From assembly GCA_011317545.1 (NCBI GenBank), contig WUJK01000003.1, positions 3,782,001 to 3,846,000 of the forward strand: a DNA stretch of 64,000 nt. Reading direction: 5' to 3'. Below are positions 23,409-33,718 of this stretch, in pieces. The stretch comes from Coniella vitis (lineage: Eukaryota; Ascomycota; Sordariomycetes; Diaporthales; Schizoparmaceae). The notes under the pieces were generated by a model that was given only the letters and a program-made list of their open reading frames with translations, had not been told where the DNA came from and did no database searches. A program made the position numbers and the translations under genes. Each line of letters begins with the position of its first letter. The first letter of the stretch is position 1.

Positions 23409-25757
23409 TTCGACTGGTGTTGAAGCTCGCGCTTGATGTGCAACGCAGGGTGGTCGGATGCTAGCGATGTCGAGCGTCTGGTGGAAGAGTCTCTAGCACA
23501 GGCCTGCTGGTTGAGCGGTCCGAAGAAGTAAAAAGGAGGAATGGTCGTCACAGAAACGTGTCGAGGTCGAAGTCGGGGGGGCAGGGGAGAAAACGGCCGG
23601 GAATAATAAAGTGGACTTGGCTTGTTGGTGAGCTGATGAAGCGAAGAGAAAAGGACAGTCGCTACACGCGATCTCGGTCGAGCTGTGTGCAAGCGCAAGG
23701 AAAAGAAAATACCTGGTATGGATGAACGGAAAGGGGGGCGGCCAGGCTTTGCGAGTCGCGGTGGGCAAAGAACGAGAGTATTAAAACTCTTGCTGGTAGG
23801 ACGACGGAAGAAGTATCGACGAGACGAGGCTGTTTCTGCTGCTGGAGCCACAGGTGCGGTTTTGGCCTTTGGTATTACTCTGCCAGGTGTCCTCAAGTCT
23901 CGAGCTTGCAATTGTCAATTCCCAAGTCCGGGGCCTGCTTTCCCCTGCTAGCCTGCGCCAGGGCCGTCTGGGAGCAGGTGCCCTGTTAGTGGCAGCTCTC
24001 GAGGTACCCGCACAGACGGCACAAACTTGGTGACACAGTCCGTCACACCGCTAGCAAGTTGAGTGGAGTCGAGGGCGGGGGAACCTGGGAGCTGCCGCTG
24101 CCGCTTGCACTCTTCAGCGCCCGCCCCCCCCATCAGCAACAGTGAGCAAATGGCCTGTATCCCCTGGGCCTATTTTCGGCTGAAGGGCCCGGACTTGGAC
24201 CCTGGGCCATCGTCAACGTCAACGATATCACCCGGCTTAAGGAGCTCACGTCATTCCTCGGCCACGGCCGAACCTGTCAAGGGGAGCTTTCTATTTTGAT
24301 AGCCCTACGGCCCAAAAGCATGTCCTGCTGTCTTACCAAAAGGAACGTGCTGTTCTCGAAGCGAAATGTTGACATATCTGTTGGGAACGACGCTCGCAAA
24401 CCAAAGTCTTTGGCCTGGTTTCATCTGACGTCGACCACACTGCCCGTCATGGGATGAGGGCGCACAGCAGCCTCGCTGGGAAAAGAGCCACCGATGACGA
24501 TGACTGTCACCCAAAAGATGCCATTAGCGGGCAGCTTGCTTGGCCTCTACATCGTCCCGGCCAACATATAAGAGCCTTTGATGAGTATATAGGGCCGCCC
24601 GGGCCGTCGACGTATTCCCCGCAAGCACACGGGTCCGGTGTGTTTCGTTTGTGGCCTCAGGACACTCTCAGGGTCGACATGGATAAGTATGACACATCAA
24701 CCTGCACTGCCATCCCATTGCCAAGATGAAGGCCTGAAAATGCGAACAGAAGAGGTCCAAGCAGTGAGGTTATACTCATATTCTTGGCGGCTGCTCCCTT
24801 CGGGGAGCTTTCGCGCTGCCTCCAAGATACCTTGACGCTGCTCGCGGTCAAGCGACAAACGATGACCGACAACAATTGAAGTGGACATTACATATTTGCC
24901 GCTCTACCGCCTGTGGTATGAGGATCACAGCTTTGCCGAGCGCAATCACGGTATCTGTCAACTGGAAGGATCGCCTGTGCGCCAGATTTGAAAGGATTTC
25001 ATGCTGACAGACAGTACTTACTACGCTTTTGCATCCCGAGTCTATTTCGTGTTCTAGCACGAACCGCAACATAGTCGCTAAATTCTTTTATGACCATTGT
25101 ATGGGTTGCTCCAGCCCACCGATCCCGCTCGTTCGTCCCGAAATGCAAAATGCCAGTACTTTTTAATGATTGTTATGTTATAGGCCGAAGGAACTAGGCA
25201 CCAAGACTTGCTCACTGGAAACTGCTTTCTCAATATCAAGGCGGCTATATGGTCCTGCAAATTTTCAGCAAGCATGTATTATTTGGCGCCGCATCTTGTC
25301 AACGACGCAGAAGTGCGCGTGCGAATCATTTTCATGGCGTATCTGACAGCCCGACCGTGAGGCATCATATACTCAAGCCGGTAATCTTTTAATGAACGTG
25401 CAAAGAATATATGGGTTCCACTGGTCGCTTATATCTGCTCTCTGAGAATTCCGGTGCCCCAGGACGAGGGGTCCCATCGAATCACTAATACATGGAAGAG
25501 TGGATGTGCACATCTATTTTAGAGTTCTAAGGAGTGTGAGTATATCCGAAAGTACATGAGAAAATAAACAAAAGGGAAACATGCGGCCCGTGATATGACC
25601 ATTGTGGTCCAGTCTCGTCTGTCAACGCTTTCCCCAATCTCCCCTCAAATCACCGCGTATCATATACGAAGCAATCCTTTGTTTGCCTGTCGATTCATGG
25701 ATGCTGAGCGCATGAAAGCGTCAAGGTCCAATGCCAAGGTACACTAGCCCAGCGCCA
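23409..25757. other. Intergenic, ERV29 upstream region
   Basis: 2.3 kb with the ERV29 promoter at its left end and the 3' flank of a small secreted-protein gene at its right. The segment near 23480-23800 is pyrimidine-rich on the minus strand, as expected for the ERV29 leader. A TATAAG at about 24566 has no supported gene after it. No coding sequence recognised. Confidence 0.5.
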
Positions 25758-26078
25758 CTACTCATAGCCGCAAAAGACATATTCCTGCACCTGAGGCGGC
25801 CCAATCGCCACGCCAGCCTCGCTGTCGTGAAGCACGGTGACGGAGCCGTCGATGCCGTACGAGTAGCAGACGGTGTCGCCCGGCGAGGTGGACGAAATCA
25901 AGGAGAAGCTCAGGTCAGAGTCGACCGAGACGGTGGAGCCAACGGGCACAGAGACAGTCAAGGTATTGTCGGCGGCGGCCCAGTAGACGAGGGTGACGAC
26001 GCCACCACGCTTGACGGCAGGCGAGGCGGCGCCGAGGCCGGCGAGGAGGGCGGCGGTGATGGCTGTGAAGGTCTTCAT
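25758..26078 (-). CDS. Small secreted protein, unknown function
   Basis: A 106-residue protein in one exon. Residues 1-18 are a clear signal peptide (MKTFTAITAALLAGLGAA with an SPA cleavage context), followed by VKR, a possible Kex2-type dibasic site. The mature part is about 80 residues, rich in Val, Ser, Thr and Asp, with two cysteines (VCYSYG and VFCGYE) that could form one disulfide. It is probably all beta. I do not recognise a named family; fungal small secreted proteins of this size include candidate effectors and cell-wall-associated proteins. The ATG at 26078 is chosen because the signal peptide starts there. The upstream in-frame extension is a pyrimidine-derived leader translation and implausible. 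A TATA box lies about 200 bp upstream. Confidence 0.75.
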   Translation of the reverse strand: MKTFTAITAALLAGLGAASPAVKRGGVVTLVYWAAADNTLTVSVPVGSTVSVDSDLSFSLISSTSPGDTVCYSYGIDGSVTVLHDSEAGVAIGPPQVQEYVFCGYE

Positions 26079-26276
26079 TTTTGTTGTGTGAGTGCTGTGA
26101 TGGAGGCTTCTTCTTCTTCTTTTTTTTTGGGGGGGGGGGAAACTTTGGTTCGTGGAATGAAAAAAGGACTTTGATGGCAAGAAGTTGGTTTGGAGTGTTC
26201 GTGCTGCTGTTGTATCTTGAACTGTGATGAGGAAAGAATATTGTTTGTTGAACCAGGCGTGGGAAGATGAACTGGC

Positions 26277-26283
26277 TTTATAG
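26277..26283 (-). promoter_or_regulatory. TATA box of the small secreted-protein gene
   Basis: TATAAAG on the minus strand about 200 bp upstream of the start codon, separated from it by a leader of mixed composition. Confidence 0.5.
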
Positions 26284-27013
26284 ACGAAGCATAATTTCAA
26301 TTACACTCGCAACTGGTCGACCCAACTCTTGGGTTACTTCTACACAGCCCATCCAGCCAGCCAGCCATATGAACAGGGCTGTCGGCTTCGGTGCTTTGCT
26401 CGATTGTATTCTGGCTACTGCCGTGCAACGTTTACTGAGGATGTCGTTGGAAGGCATCACTGGAGCACAGCCTCGGCAGGTCAGATTGGGGCAAAGATGC
26501 ACCTTTCTGTCCGTATGCCGGGATAGATGGATACAACAAGTGAGGCAAAAGAACATGACAGTGACGAGGACTCGAGATCAATGCTGACGGCCGGAGTTGG
26601 CATCGTTGCGTGAGGAATACACTGGAGCTAAGGAGTATGAAGGCTGACGGCACTGGTCAAATGATGGTGGCTCGGAGAAGGCTGTGAGATTTGGGGCTGT
26701 TGTTCTTTAGTCTTTGCGTGCAGCTGTTCCTTCCCATTGGTCACTTGGACACTCACGTAGATGGATGTCAACCGGTTAGTCTTGGAAGTCCACCTTCTTC
26801 GAGGCTTGACAGTGGTAGAAGCAGCGGCCCTGGAAAGGGGACAGGCATGAAGAGGTGCCGATCAGTCATGGCTGTGTGCACGACGTGGTGATAATGTCGA
26901 GTATACACTGGGCACCACGTGTTCTTGGAGATCGGGGTTGACAAGCAGAGGGCTCACAGCATGAAGAGAGCGCGCCGCAGGCTACGTCGTCCAACCCATC
27001 GAGGGCTCCAGAG

Positions 27014-27043
27014 GGCTGGCCAGCCAGCCAGCCAGCCAGCCAG
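27014..27043. repeat. (GCCA)n tetranucleotide repeat
   Basis: About seven tandem GCCA units. The same tetranucleotide recurs on a smaller scale near 2982 and 26348 and as CAGG/CAAG at 50608. Confidence 0.85.
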
Positions 27044-28508
27044 CAGTTTTGCAGATGTGATTCAAGCCGTCAAGCAAGACATGTCTTGGCTGCTGCAGAG
27101 GATCTCAGTGCAAAGCGTTCTTTGTGGAGAGATTTCTTGCGGATGACAGCAGAGCTAGCCTTTCTGGAGGCACGAACTCGGGCTTGCTTTCTGGGCTGAC
27201 AAGACTTGACACGGAACCCTGGGTATTTGTGAGCGTAATAGTGCTGATATCAACACAAGCAGTCGATATTGTCCGGTTGAGCTGAAGCAGAGGGTGCAAC
27301 TGGATGTCCGGTTTGAGTAACGGAGCCACGAAATGCACAATGGGCTGGCCTTTAGGATGTGGCTCCGGGACTACCTAATAGTCGACAGGTCCAGGTCAGC
27401 CAAAGATGACGAGTAGTGCTGAAAGACCCGGCTGTATGCGCTGCAAAGACCCACCTTTTCCTCAAAACGTGTAAGATGATTGGCTACACTGCCCCTGGCT
27501 ATCCCAAAGCGGGAGCCTAACAGCCTTGGGCCTTTTACTTTACACTGGATCGAGTGTGCTTCCAATCACGCCCTTCAGTGCAGCGATGTGCCTTGCTCCG
27601 CTCTACAGTAACCACAGGAGCTACCACCACTTTGATGGGAGGTAAGTGCACACCAATTGAGTCCTCAGTTCTTGGTACCTTTCCCCCAAAAGCACGACGT
27701 TCGCACCAGTGGCTGTCCTTTCGCTTTCCCCAGTCCCCTCGTCGTCGATCACCGCCATCAAGAATCAAGTACACCGGAGCATTCAGCTCTGTGCTTGGCG
27801 TGCTGAGCACACCACGCTACGCGACAACCCGACAGCTACTTACAGCACTACACAGGCACTCGCACAAAGCCGCTAGGTCTGACGCGACTTCTGAGCCTCT
27901 GACCAAAGCAGAGACGGCGTCGTCGGGAAACACTCGTTGATGCTCGGACGGCTGAGCATCCAAAGCCAATGCCACGTTACGGCAAGCACCACACGCTCAA
28001 CGACAGCCACGGGTGTAGCTCGCCACTCAGACCAGCTTATGCCCTTCTTGTCACTGTCATCATCAGGAAATACGCCAGGCGGAGCGAACGGACCGCCGAG
28101 CACGAGCGCAAATACGTTTGATTATACGGGTCATGGACAAGGCGAGCCAGTCACCTGCTACAAGCAGACTGCCGTTGGTAACGCTTATGGCTTTGGTGGT
28201 CTGCTCTATTCGGTTTTCCTGTTATCAGAGAGTGTCCCTTGAGAGATGGCCGAAAGTGCTCAATTGCTGGACGATGGTCAGCTCAGCTCTTCCAGGCTGC
28301 GCATCACGTTGATACGAAGCGCAGTGCTGGGCGCGATGTCTACCGAGTCGTGGCCAGGCTACGAGTTACTAATGCTACTTCTCCTTTGTCACTGCTCTTT
28401 CTGGTGCGACAGAGGTGCTATACGAGTGGAATAAGGCAGGGGGGAAGGAAACAAAAGGCATGATCTTGGTCAGATTTTTGAGTGCTAGGGTTGCCCGCTA
28501 CATGACCA

Positions 28509-28509
<1 letters not shown>

Positions 28510-28541
<32 letters not shown>

Positions 28542-28543
28542 AA
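28510..28543. repeat. Poly-T/poly-A junction
   Basis: About 11 T followed directly by about 22 A, forming a self-complementary homopolymer junction 100 bp upstream of the 5S rRNA gene. Confidence 0.85.
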
Positions 28544-28640
28544 TCAGATAATACTCCAAGCACCTGCACGGTAATACAAAGACCAGAAGCATCTATTCAG
28601 AATCGAATGATATATAATCATGCAAATCCCTATTTCCAGC

Positions 28641-28759
28641 ACGTACGACCATACCTAGTGGAAAACTTGGGATCCCGTCCGCTCTCCCCTAAATAAGCCA
28701 CTAAGGGCCGGATTAGTAGTTAAGTGGGTGACCATTAGCGAATACCCGGTGTTGTACGT
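28641..28759 (+). rRNA. 5S ribosomal RNA
   Basis: About 119 nt matching fungal 5S rRNA. The 5' end ACGTACGACCAT pairs with the 3' end GTTGTACGT (helix I, one G:U). The core words GATCCCGTCCGCTCT, AAGCCACTAAGG, GGATTAGTAGTT and GGTGACCATTAGCGAAT follow in the usual order and include the internal polymerase III control regions. A T-rich run right after the gene serves as terminator. Fungi such as Neurospora and many Sordariomycetes have dispersed single 5S genes like this. Relative to remembered fungal copies, several positions read T or A where C or G is usual, but helix IV still pairs through G:U, so the gene may be functional. A diverged copy or pseudogene cannot be excluded. Confidence 0.88.
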
Positions 28760-28771
28760 TTTTCTTTTTTA
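28760..28771 (+). terminator. RNA polymerase III terminator of 5S rRNA
   Basis: T-rich run (TTTCTTTTTT) immediately downstream of the 5S rRNA 3' end, the usual Pol III stop signal. Confidence 0.65.
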
Positions 28772-29134
28772 CTCTTTTCTTCTTTCAGTTTCAATTTCTG
28801 AATTCCAACTGGACTGGTGTTCCATATCAAGTCCATTTCATGTCAAAAAGGAAAAACGCTTATTCTTCGCACCAGACTCCTTCTTTACTATATCTGATTC
28901 AACGTCAGGTACATATAGTATGTGAGGCTGAAGCCCAATCATGCAAGACTAACCCTTACCCTAACCCGCATTGATTGTTACGCCAAACGGCAACTTACAC
29001 CGTCTTTGCAAATGTATATAGTATCAAGCAAGCATCGTTGTTCTCTATCCCCAAGGCCTCTAGAGTGCCATCTTCTTCCAGACACCCGTAAGATGCTGCC
29101 TTGTTTCCCTCCAGCTCCGATCCCACCAACACCT
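28772..29134. other. Spacer with a telomere-like sequence
   Basis: CTAACCCTTACCCTAACCC at 28950-28968 contains two imperfect telomere-repeat units (CCCTAA). No gene. Confidence 0.45.
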
Positions 29135-29860
29135 TCAGTTCACCCTACCCTCGTCTTCCTCCTCGCTCAACAACCCCCTCAACTGCCCAAACGCCTCCAG
29201 CACATCGCCCGCCCTCGTGGCCACCCAGTCCACCTCGCTATCCTCGCCCAACTGCCCCTCAAACACAGCCTTGCGCGCATCAGGCACAGGCCCACCCTGC
29301 CAGCCCGCCGGAGCGGGCCACGCCAGCTCGACCTTCGTAGGCACAACTGTCAGCCCCATCCCGCGCAGCACCGCGCGCATCTGCTCACCCGCAAGTTTCC
29401 CGCCCTGGCCGCCGTAGCTGACGACCATGGCGGGCTTGCCGACGAAGCCGTGGTAGAGGTAGTCGAGGGCGTTCTTGGTCGCGCCCGCCATGCCGTAGTT
29501 GTACTCGGGGATGACGAAGATGTAGCCGTCGTGGCGGGTGATTTCGGCGGTCCAGGCGAGGCCGGCGGGGTGTTGCTGGGGTGGAGAGGGCGGATCTTGT
29601 GCAGCGGGGGTGGTGGCGCTGCGGTTGCTGTTGCTGTTGCGGTTGCTGTTGGGGGGGATGGGGAGGAGTTTCGGGGGCAGGGGGTCTGCGAAGACGGGGA
29701 GGTCGAAGGATTTTGCGTCGATGGATGTGAGGGATATGTTGTTGTCTTTGGACGTGAGGGTCGGACTGATGATGCGGGCGATGACGGAGGCGACGGCTGG
29801 ACCGATGCGGCGGCCGCGGTGGGAGGTTATGACGATGGCGATGGATGTTGTGGAAGACAT
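29135..29860 (-). CDS. NADPH-dependent FMN reductase family protein
   Basis: Flavodoxin-like oxidoreductase of the NADPH-dependent FMN reductase (azoreductase/chromate reductase-like) family; 241 residues in one exon. It starts with a Rossmann-type strand SIAIVITSHRGRRIGPAVA (phosphate-binding loop region). The key flavin-binding motif is PEYNYGMAGATKNALDYLYHG, equivalent to the family PEYN-x-LKNAIDW block. KPAMVVSYGGQGG follows, then the usual helix LRGMGLTVVP. An insertion rich in Asn, Ser and Pro at about residues 70-95 interrupts the domain and comes from CAG/CAA-type repeats. The start at 29860 is the first ATG before the flavodoxin fold; the upstream in-frame extension is not conserved-looking. 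Physiological substrate unknown, probably quinones or other electrophiles with FMN. Confidence 0.87.
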   Translation of the reverse strand: MSSTTSIAIVITSHRGRRIGPAVASVIARIISPTLTSKDNNISLTSIDAKSFDLPVFADPLPPKLLPIPPNSNRNSNSNRSATTPAAQDPPSPPQQHPAGLAWTAEITRHDGYIFVIPEYNYGMAGATKNALDYLYHGFVGKPAMVVSYGGQGGKLAGEQMRAVLRGMGLTVVPTKVELAWPAPAGWQGGPVPDARKAVFEGQLGEDSEVDWVATRAGDVLEAFGQLRGLLSEEEDEGRVN

Positions 29861-30098
29861 CCTGATGTGGTTCGGTGTGGTCTGTATTGCTTTCTGGATC
29901 TGGTGCGCGAACGGAGATCCTGAACGACTCTTGCTTGGGTCTATCCGATGAAGCATGCAAAATCGAAAACAACACATTCAATTCCACGCCATGGCGTCCG
30001 ACTCATAAATACTAAAAAAATGTAAGCACTCCTCCGTTCCTCAAAGAACATCTATCGCGCAACAACGACTCCTCGCAGCCCTGCGCCGAAAGTGAATA

Positions 30099-30100
<2 letters not shown>

Positions 30101-30146
<46 letters not shown>
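30101..30146. repeat. Poly-T (poly-A on minus) tract
   Basis: About 46 consecutive T. On the minus strand this is a long poly-A that could mark the 3' end of a retroposed sequence, although no source gene is recognisable before it. Confidence 0.9.
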
Positions 30147-32728
30147 CCAGAATCGACTCCAAAAGCCGAGTTTGTAAGCCATTTCTAATGCTGCTTCCTG
30201 AATCTGTTCCGAAGTGCGAGGTGTCTGACTGTGTACGAGGGTTCTCATCATGGGTTTGTTGTGTTTCGATCCAGGGTTCGTATGCATGTACATAATACGG
30301 GGAACCTTTCGGTCGTGATGTAAAGGCCGAGTTGGACCGTGGGGCTTATCAATCATGATGAAATCGGGGGGTTTTTAGGTGAAAAAAAAAAGACTCGATC
30401 AGCGTTTGATTGGTAGAGATGAGGGTTTGTATAATGAATCTGTTGGTTGACATTAGATCTCGATCAGGGTTTGGGACTGGCTGATGCATATGGTGGTATC
30501 GTTTGTATGAGGAGGCTTTGTTTCTTGGTACTTGCGCTCTGTTGTTTGGTTCTGAACACAAGGATAGCAAATGCATGCAAAGCAGTCACAAGAACTGTAT
30601 ATGATCTTTATTCAAGCGAAGCCTTCTTCAAATCGAGGCGAAATGTGCCATTGACACAAAGGCTATATGGCTTCCAAGTATGAGGTGGTGAAGCAGTACA
30701 GACATGTTGCAGACTGAACTGTCAACACCATTGCCATGTCTGTGGCAGTAATCAACATGATGTGAGATATCATAATGTCAGGTTTCAGTGTGGTATCTGC
30801 TAGTCAAGTCAATCTCACGTCGAGTCTGGTCATGGAAGAGGTAAGAGCATGTGCCATTTTGCATGTCACATTCGAGGCAGAGGCAGAGGCAGAGACAGAG
30901 GCAAGAGTAGTTGTGGACTTTTGAGTTGAATCATGATCAATAATGCAGCCCTATCCAAGAAACAATGCTCCATATCCAAGAATGCCACAATCAAAACACC
31001 CAGCCTCCCATGGCAAGCCTGCTGCTGTCCACTGCCCAGCCCACATCGACCATCTTGGAGTCCAGCTGTTTGCACACACACACACACACAAGTGTTTGAA
31101 GACCTTGGGCCAAAAAGAAATGCCAGATGAAGGCCCATGATGGCGCGGCCCGTCCTTGCGCTGTGCTCAATTACACCACCAACCAACCCATTCTTGCCTT
31201 GCGGGTTTTGGCATGGACGCCGGCATCCTGCCCTTCTTGACCGGTTGCTTTGTCTGGCAACGGTACAGGAGCACCAGAGCTTGGAGGCTCCAGCTCTGTG
31301 TGTGGCTTTCGTGGCCAGGCCAGGCCAGGCCAGGCCAAGCCATAGGGCTGCAGAGCTCGAGGTGCGCCGATTGCAGAATGCCACACTACACCACCACGCC
31401 ATGATAGAACGGAAGATGACAGATGTGATCAGGGAAGCTGAGTGGATAATGATGGAGGTAAGAATGAAATAAGAAAGTAGGGAATAATGAAAATAAGGAC
31501 GTAGGGCTGAGGGTTCTTCAAGATACGGTCAACCAATTGAACGTTAACTGACCGCACGTGATATGCAGTAAGTTCGTACGTTCTGAAGGTTGGTTGATTG
31601 ATTAGCTAGAAGGGTAACTATCTCGGGGGCTTTGGTGTTGTGGATATATGGTGGGCATATGCCGTGCCGGCTGTGCCGGCAGGCAGACGCCGGCAGGCAC
31701 GGATCCACAGGGCGAGGAGAAGGAACAAACAAGACCACCAGAGCGCGACGACAGAGACACAGAGACAGCCTTCCAGCCTCTCGCTTTTTCGTTTGGGCCG
31801 TAGCCGGGCCACCTTGAAGCGTCGGATGCTAGCATTCCGATGGACGCATGTCGTCCCGAGAAACAATCCTCAAAGCATCATTTGTTGGTGCTTTGCACTC
31901 TCTCCCTCCCTCCCAGCCAGCTGGCCCCCAGCTGGGTGGGAGGCGAGGCCCACAAAGACACACAGCACGGGCTTAACAGAGCCGATGCAGTCCAAGGGCC
32001 TGTGTTCCTGTTTGGCGGCAAGGAATGCTCGGGCTGGGCAGAAATCGCCCACCAATCTCCAAACAGCAGCTGCGCCAACGTCGCAGTAGGCACAAAGCCG
32101 CAGTCCAGACCTGATCCCGAGCTGTAGCCCGGACCGGGGCCAGCGCCCTTTGATCTCGTGGCGACCGCTGGCTTCCCACCGAGATGCGAGAACACGACAG
32201 TCTACCACTTGCTCGGTTGGGATGGCGTTTGTCTGTCGACTGTTGGGGTTGACCTGACTGAGCTGCTGCGCTTGCAACAGCATGTTGCTGCCGAATGGGA
32301 ATCCTTGACGAGGCTGCTGGTACTGTCGGCGCTACGGTGCTGGAGACGGAAGCCTGCCGGTTTCCACCCCCTCCAAGCTGCAGTACGAGCTACTGTCTAG
32401 TGCAGCAGCGCCTGCGCCGCTTGGGGAAGCCAGAGCAGCCAAAGCAGCCAGAACAAGGCTGGGTAGCTTGTGCCCAGCTTGCGCAACCTCCAGCTGGATG
32501 GACAGGTCTGCCTGGGATGGGCCACCATGGCTGGTGAGCAGGGAGGGCCCTTTGGCCGGGCTCTGGCACACCGGCATGTGTGCCTGCTGGGTTCCGTGCT
32601 GGCGAGAAACTGGCTGTTGTTGCTGTTGTTGTTGCTGTCGATCCTTGGCTGACTGTGCTCGGTGGCATTTGCTATAGCGAATCCTTTGGTGGATAAGGAT
32701 GTTGCTAAGAATGTTGGTAATGATGTTG

Positions 32729-32986
32729 CTAAGAATGGTGATAATGATGGTGGCGACCGACAAATGTTTTGGGACCATGCTGCGACTTCTGCATCGGCGG
32801 TAGCTGCGGCTGTGGTGCGGGCCCAGCGCGAGAGAAGCAGTCTAAGGACCAAGGCTTGCGAAATGGCAAGGGAAGAGATTTCCATTGGCCTCCCTGCTTG
32901 TTGGGACGAGTACTCCTCTTCGAGGTTTGGGAGCTCGCGCCGTACTCCTCTTCGAGGTCTTCGAGCTCGCGCGTAACAGCTCCCAT
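32729..32986 (-). CDS. Possible short ORF behind a long pyrimidine-rich leader (doubtful)
   Basis: An 85-codon minus-strand frame. Its start codon sits in a near-ideal context (GCCGCCATGG) at the end of a pyrimidine-rich stretch. The first 36 residues (MGAVTRELEDLEEEYGASS onward) are charged and helix-forming; the rest becomes low complexity and ends in His/Tyr. An internal duplication is visible: the words CTCGAAGAGGAGTAC occur twice, 30 bp apart. A real exon may end early at one of the GTAC sites. No family recognised. Confidence 0.2.
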   Translation of the reverse strand: MGAVTRELEDLEEEYGASSQTSKRSTRPNKQGGQWKSLPLPFRKPWSLDCFSRAGPAPQPQLPPMQKSQHGPKTFVGRHHHYHHS

Positions 32987-33491
32987 GGCGGCATAGGAAA
33001 GACGAGGTGTCTAGATCAAAGCATGGCCCAAATGTTAGTGACTGGAAAGTGAATTCGGCATACAGACCAACTGCACATGTCAAGGGGGCTCCAAGTACTT
33101 ACCACGTCTGTCACCGCATCCCACTCAGCCAGAAGCCTGTGGCAACAGCTCTCACGTGCTGCAGCATGACAGACTGGCGGTGTCTTCTTGATGTGCTGGA
33201 GCACCAGCGTCTGTCTTGGTGCTGCCCCTGGACTTGCGGTCCTTGGTCTTTGCAAGGGGAGACATGTCTCCACTCGGTGGGGTACTCTTCTTCTCCCCTT
33301 GGTTGGCCGACGAACATAGTCGAACCATCTTCTGCTTACTGGGACCCGGTCGCTAGGGGTCTAGCTCATGGTGTCTTGACTGGTGGTGGAGGCACAAGTC
33401 AGTCTCTGGGGTATAACTTGAGATGGAGGGACGAGGCAAGTCAAGATCGAAAGGGGGAAAGCAAGGCTGAAAGAGAACACAAGGAGAATTG

Positions 33492-33718
33492 ACAGAGAAC
33501 AAGACTAACAGAGAATAAGACTAACAGAGAATAAGACTAACAGAGAATAAGACTAACAGAGAATAAGACTAACAGAGAATAAGACTAACAGAGAATAAGA
33601 CTAACAGAGAATAAGACTAACAGAGAACAAGACTAACAGAGAACACAAGGAGAATTAACAGAGAACAAGACAGACAGAGAACAAGACAGACAGGAGAACA
33701 AGACAGACAGGAGAACAA
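33492..33718. repeat. 16-bp minisatellite
   Basis: Nine head-to-tail copies of ACAGAGAATAAGACTA fill 33492-33635. The seven inner copies are identical, and the first and last read AAC instead of AAT. A degenerate continuation with GAACAAGACAGACAG units runs to about 33718. On the minus strand the array is pyrimidine-rich. Confidence 0.95.

Larger units (their letters stand above)
26079..28640. other. Intergenic, no supported gene
   Basis: 2.6 kb between the small secreted-protein gene and the 5S rRNA gene. Holds the promoter of the former, a (GCCA)n repeat at about 27014, a poly-T/poly-A tract at 28510-28543 and many short chance frames. Confidence 0.5.

Noticed and set aside
28922..29923. 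A 333-codon plus-strand open frame
   Set aside because: Antisense to the FMN reductase, low-complexity and Val/Asp/Gly-rich; no motif.
32397..33083. 228-codon minus-strand frame
   Set aside because: Overlaps repeat-derived Gln/Asn and Leu/Trp runs and competes with another frame at the same place; no recognisable domain.
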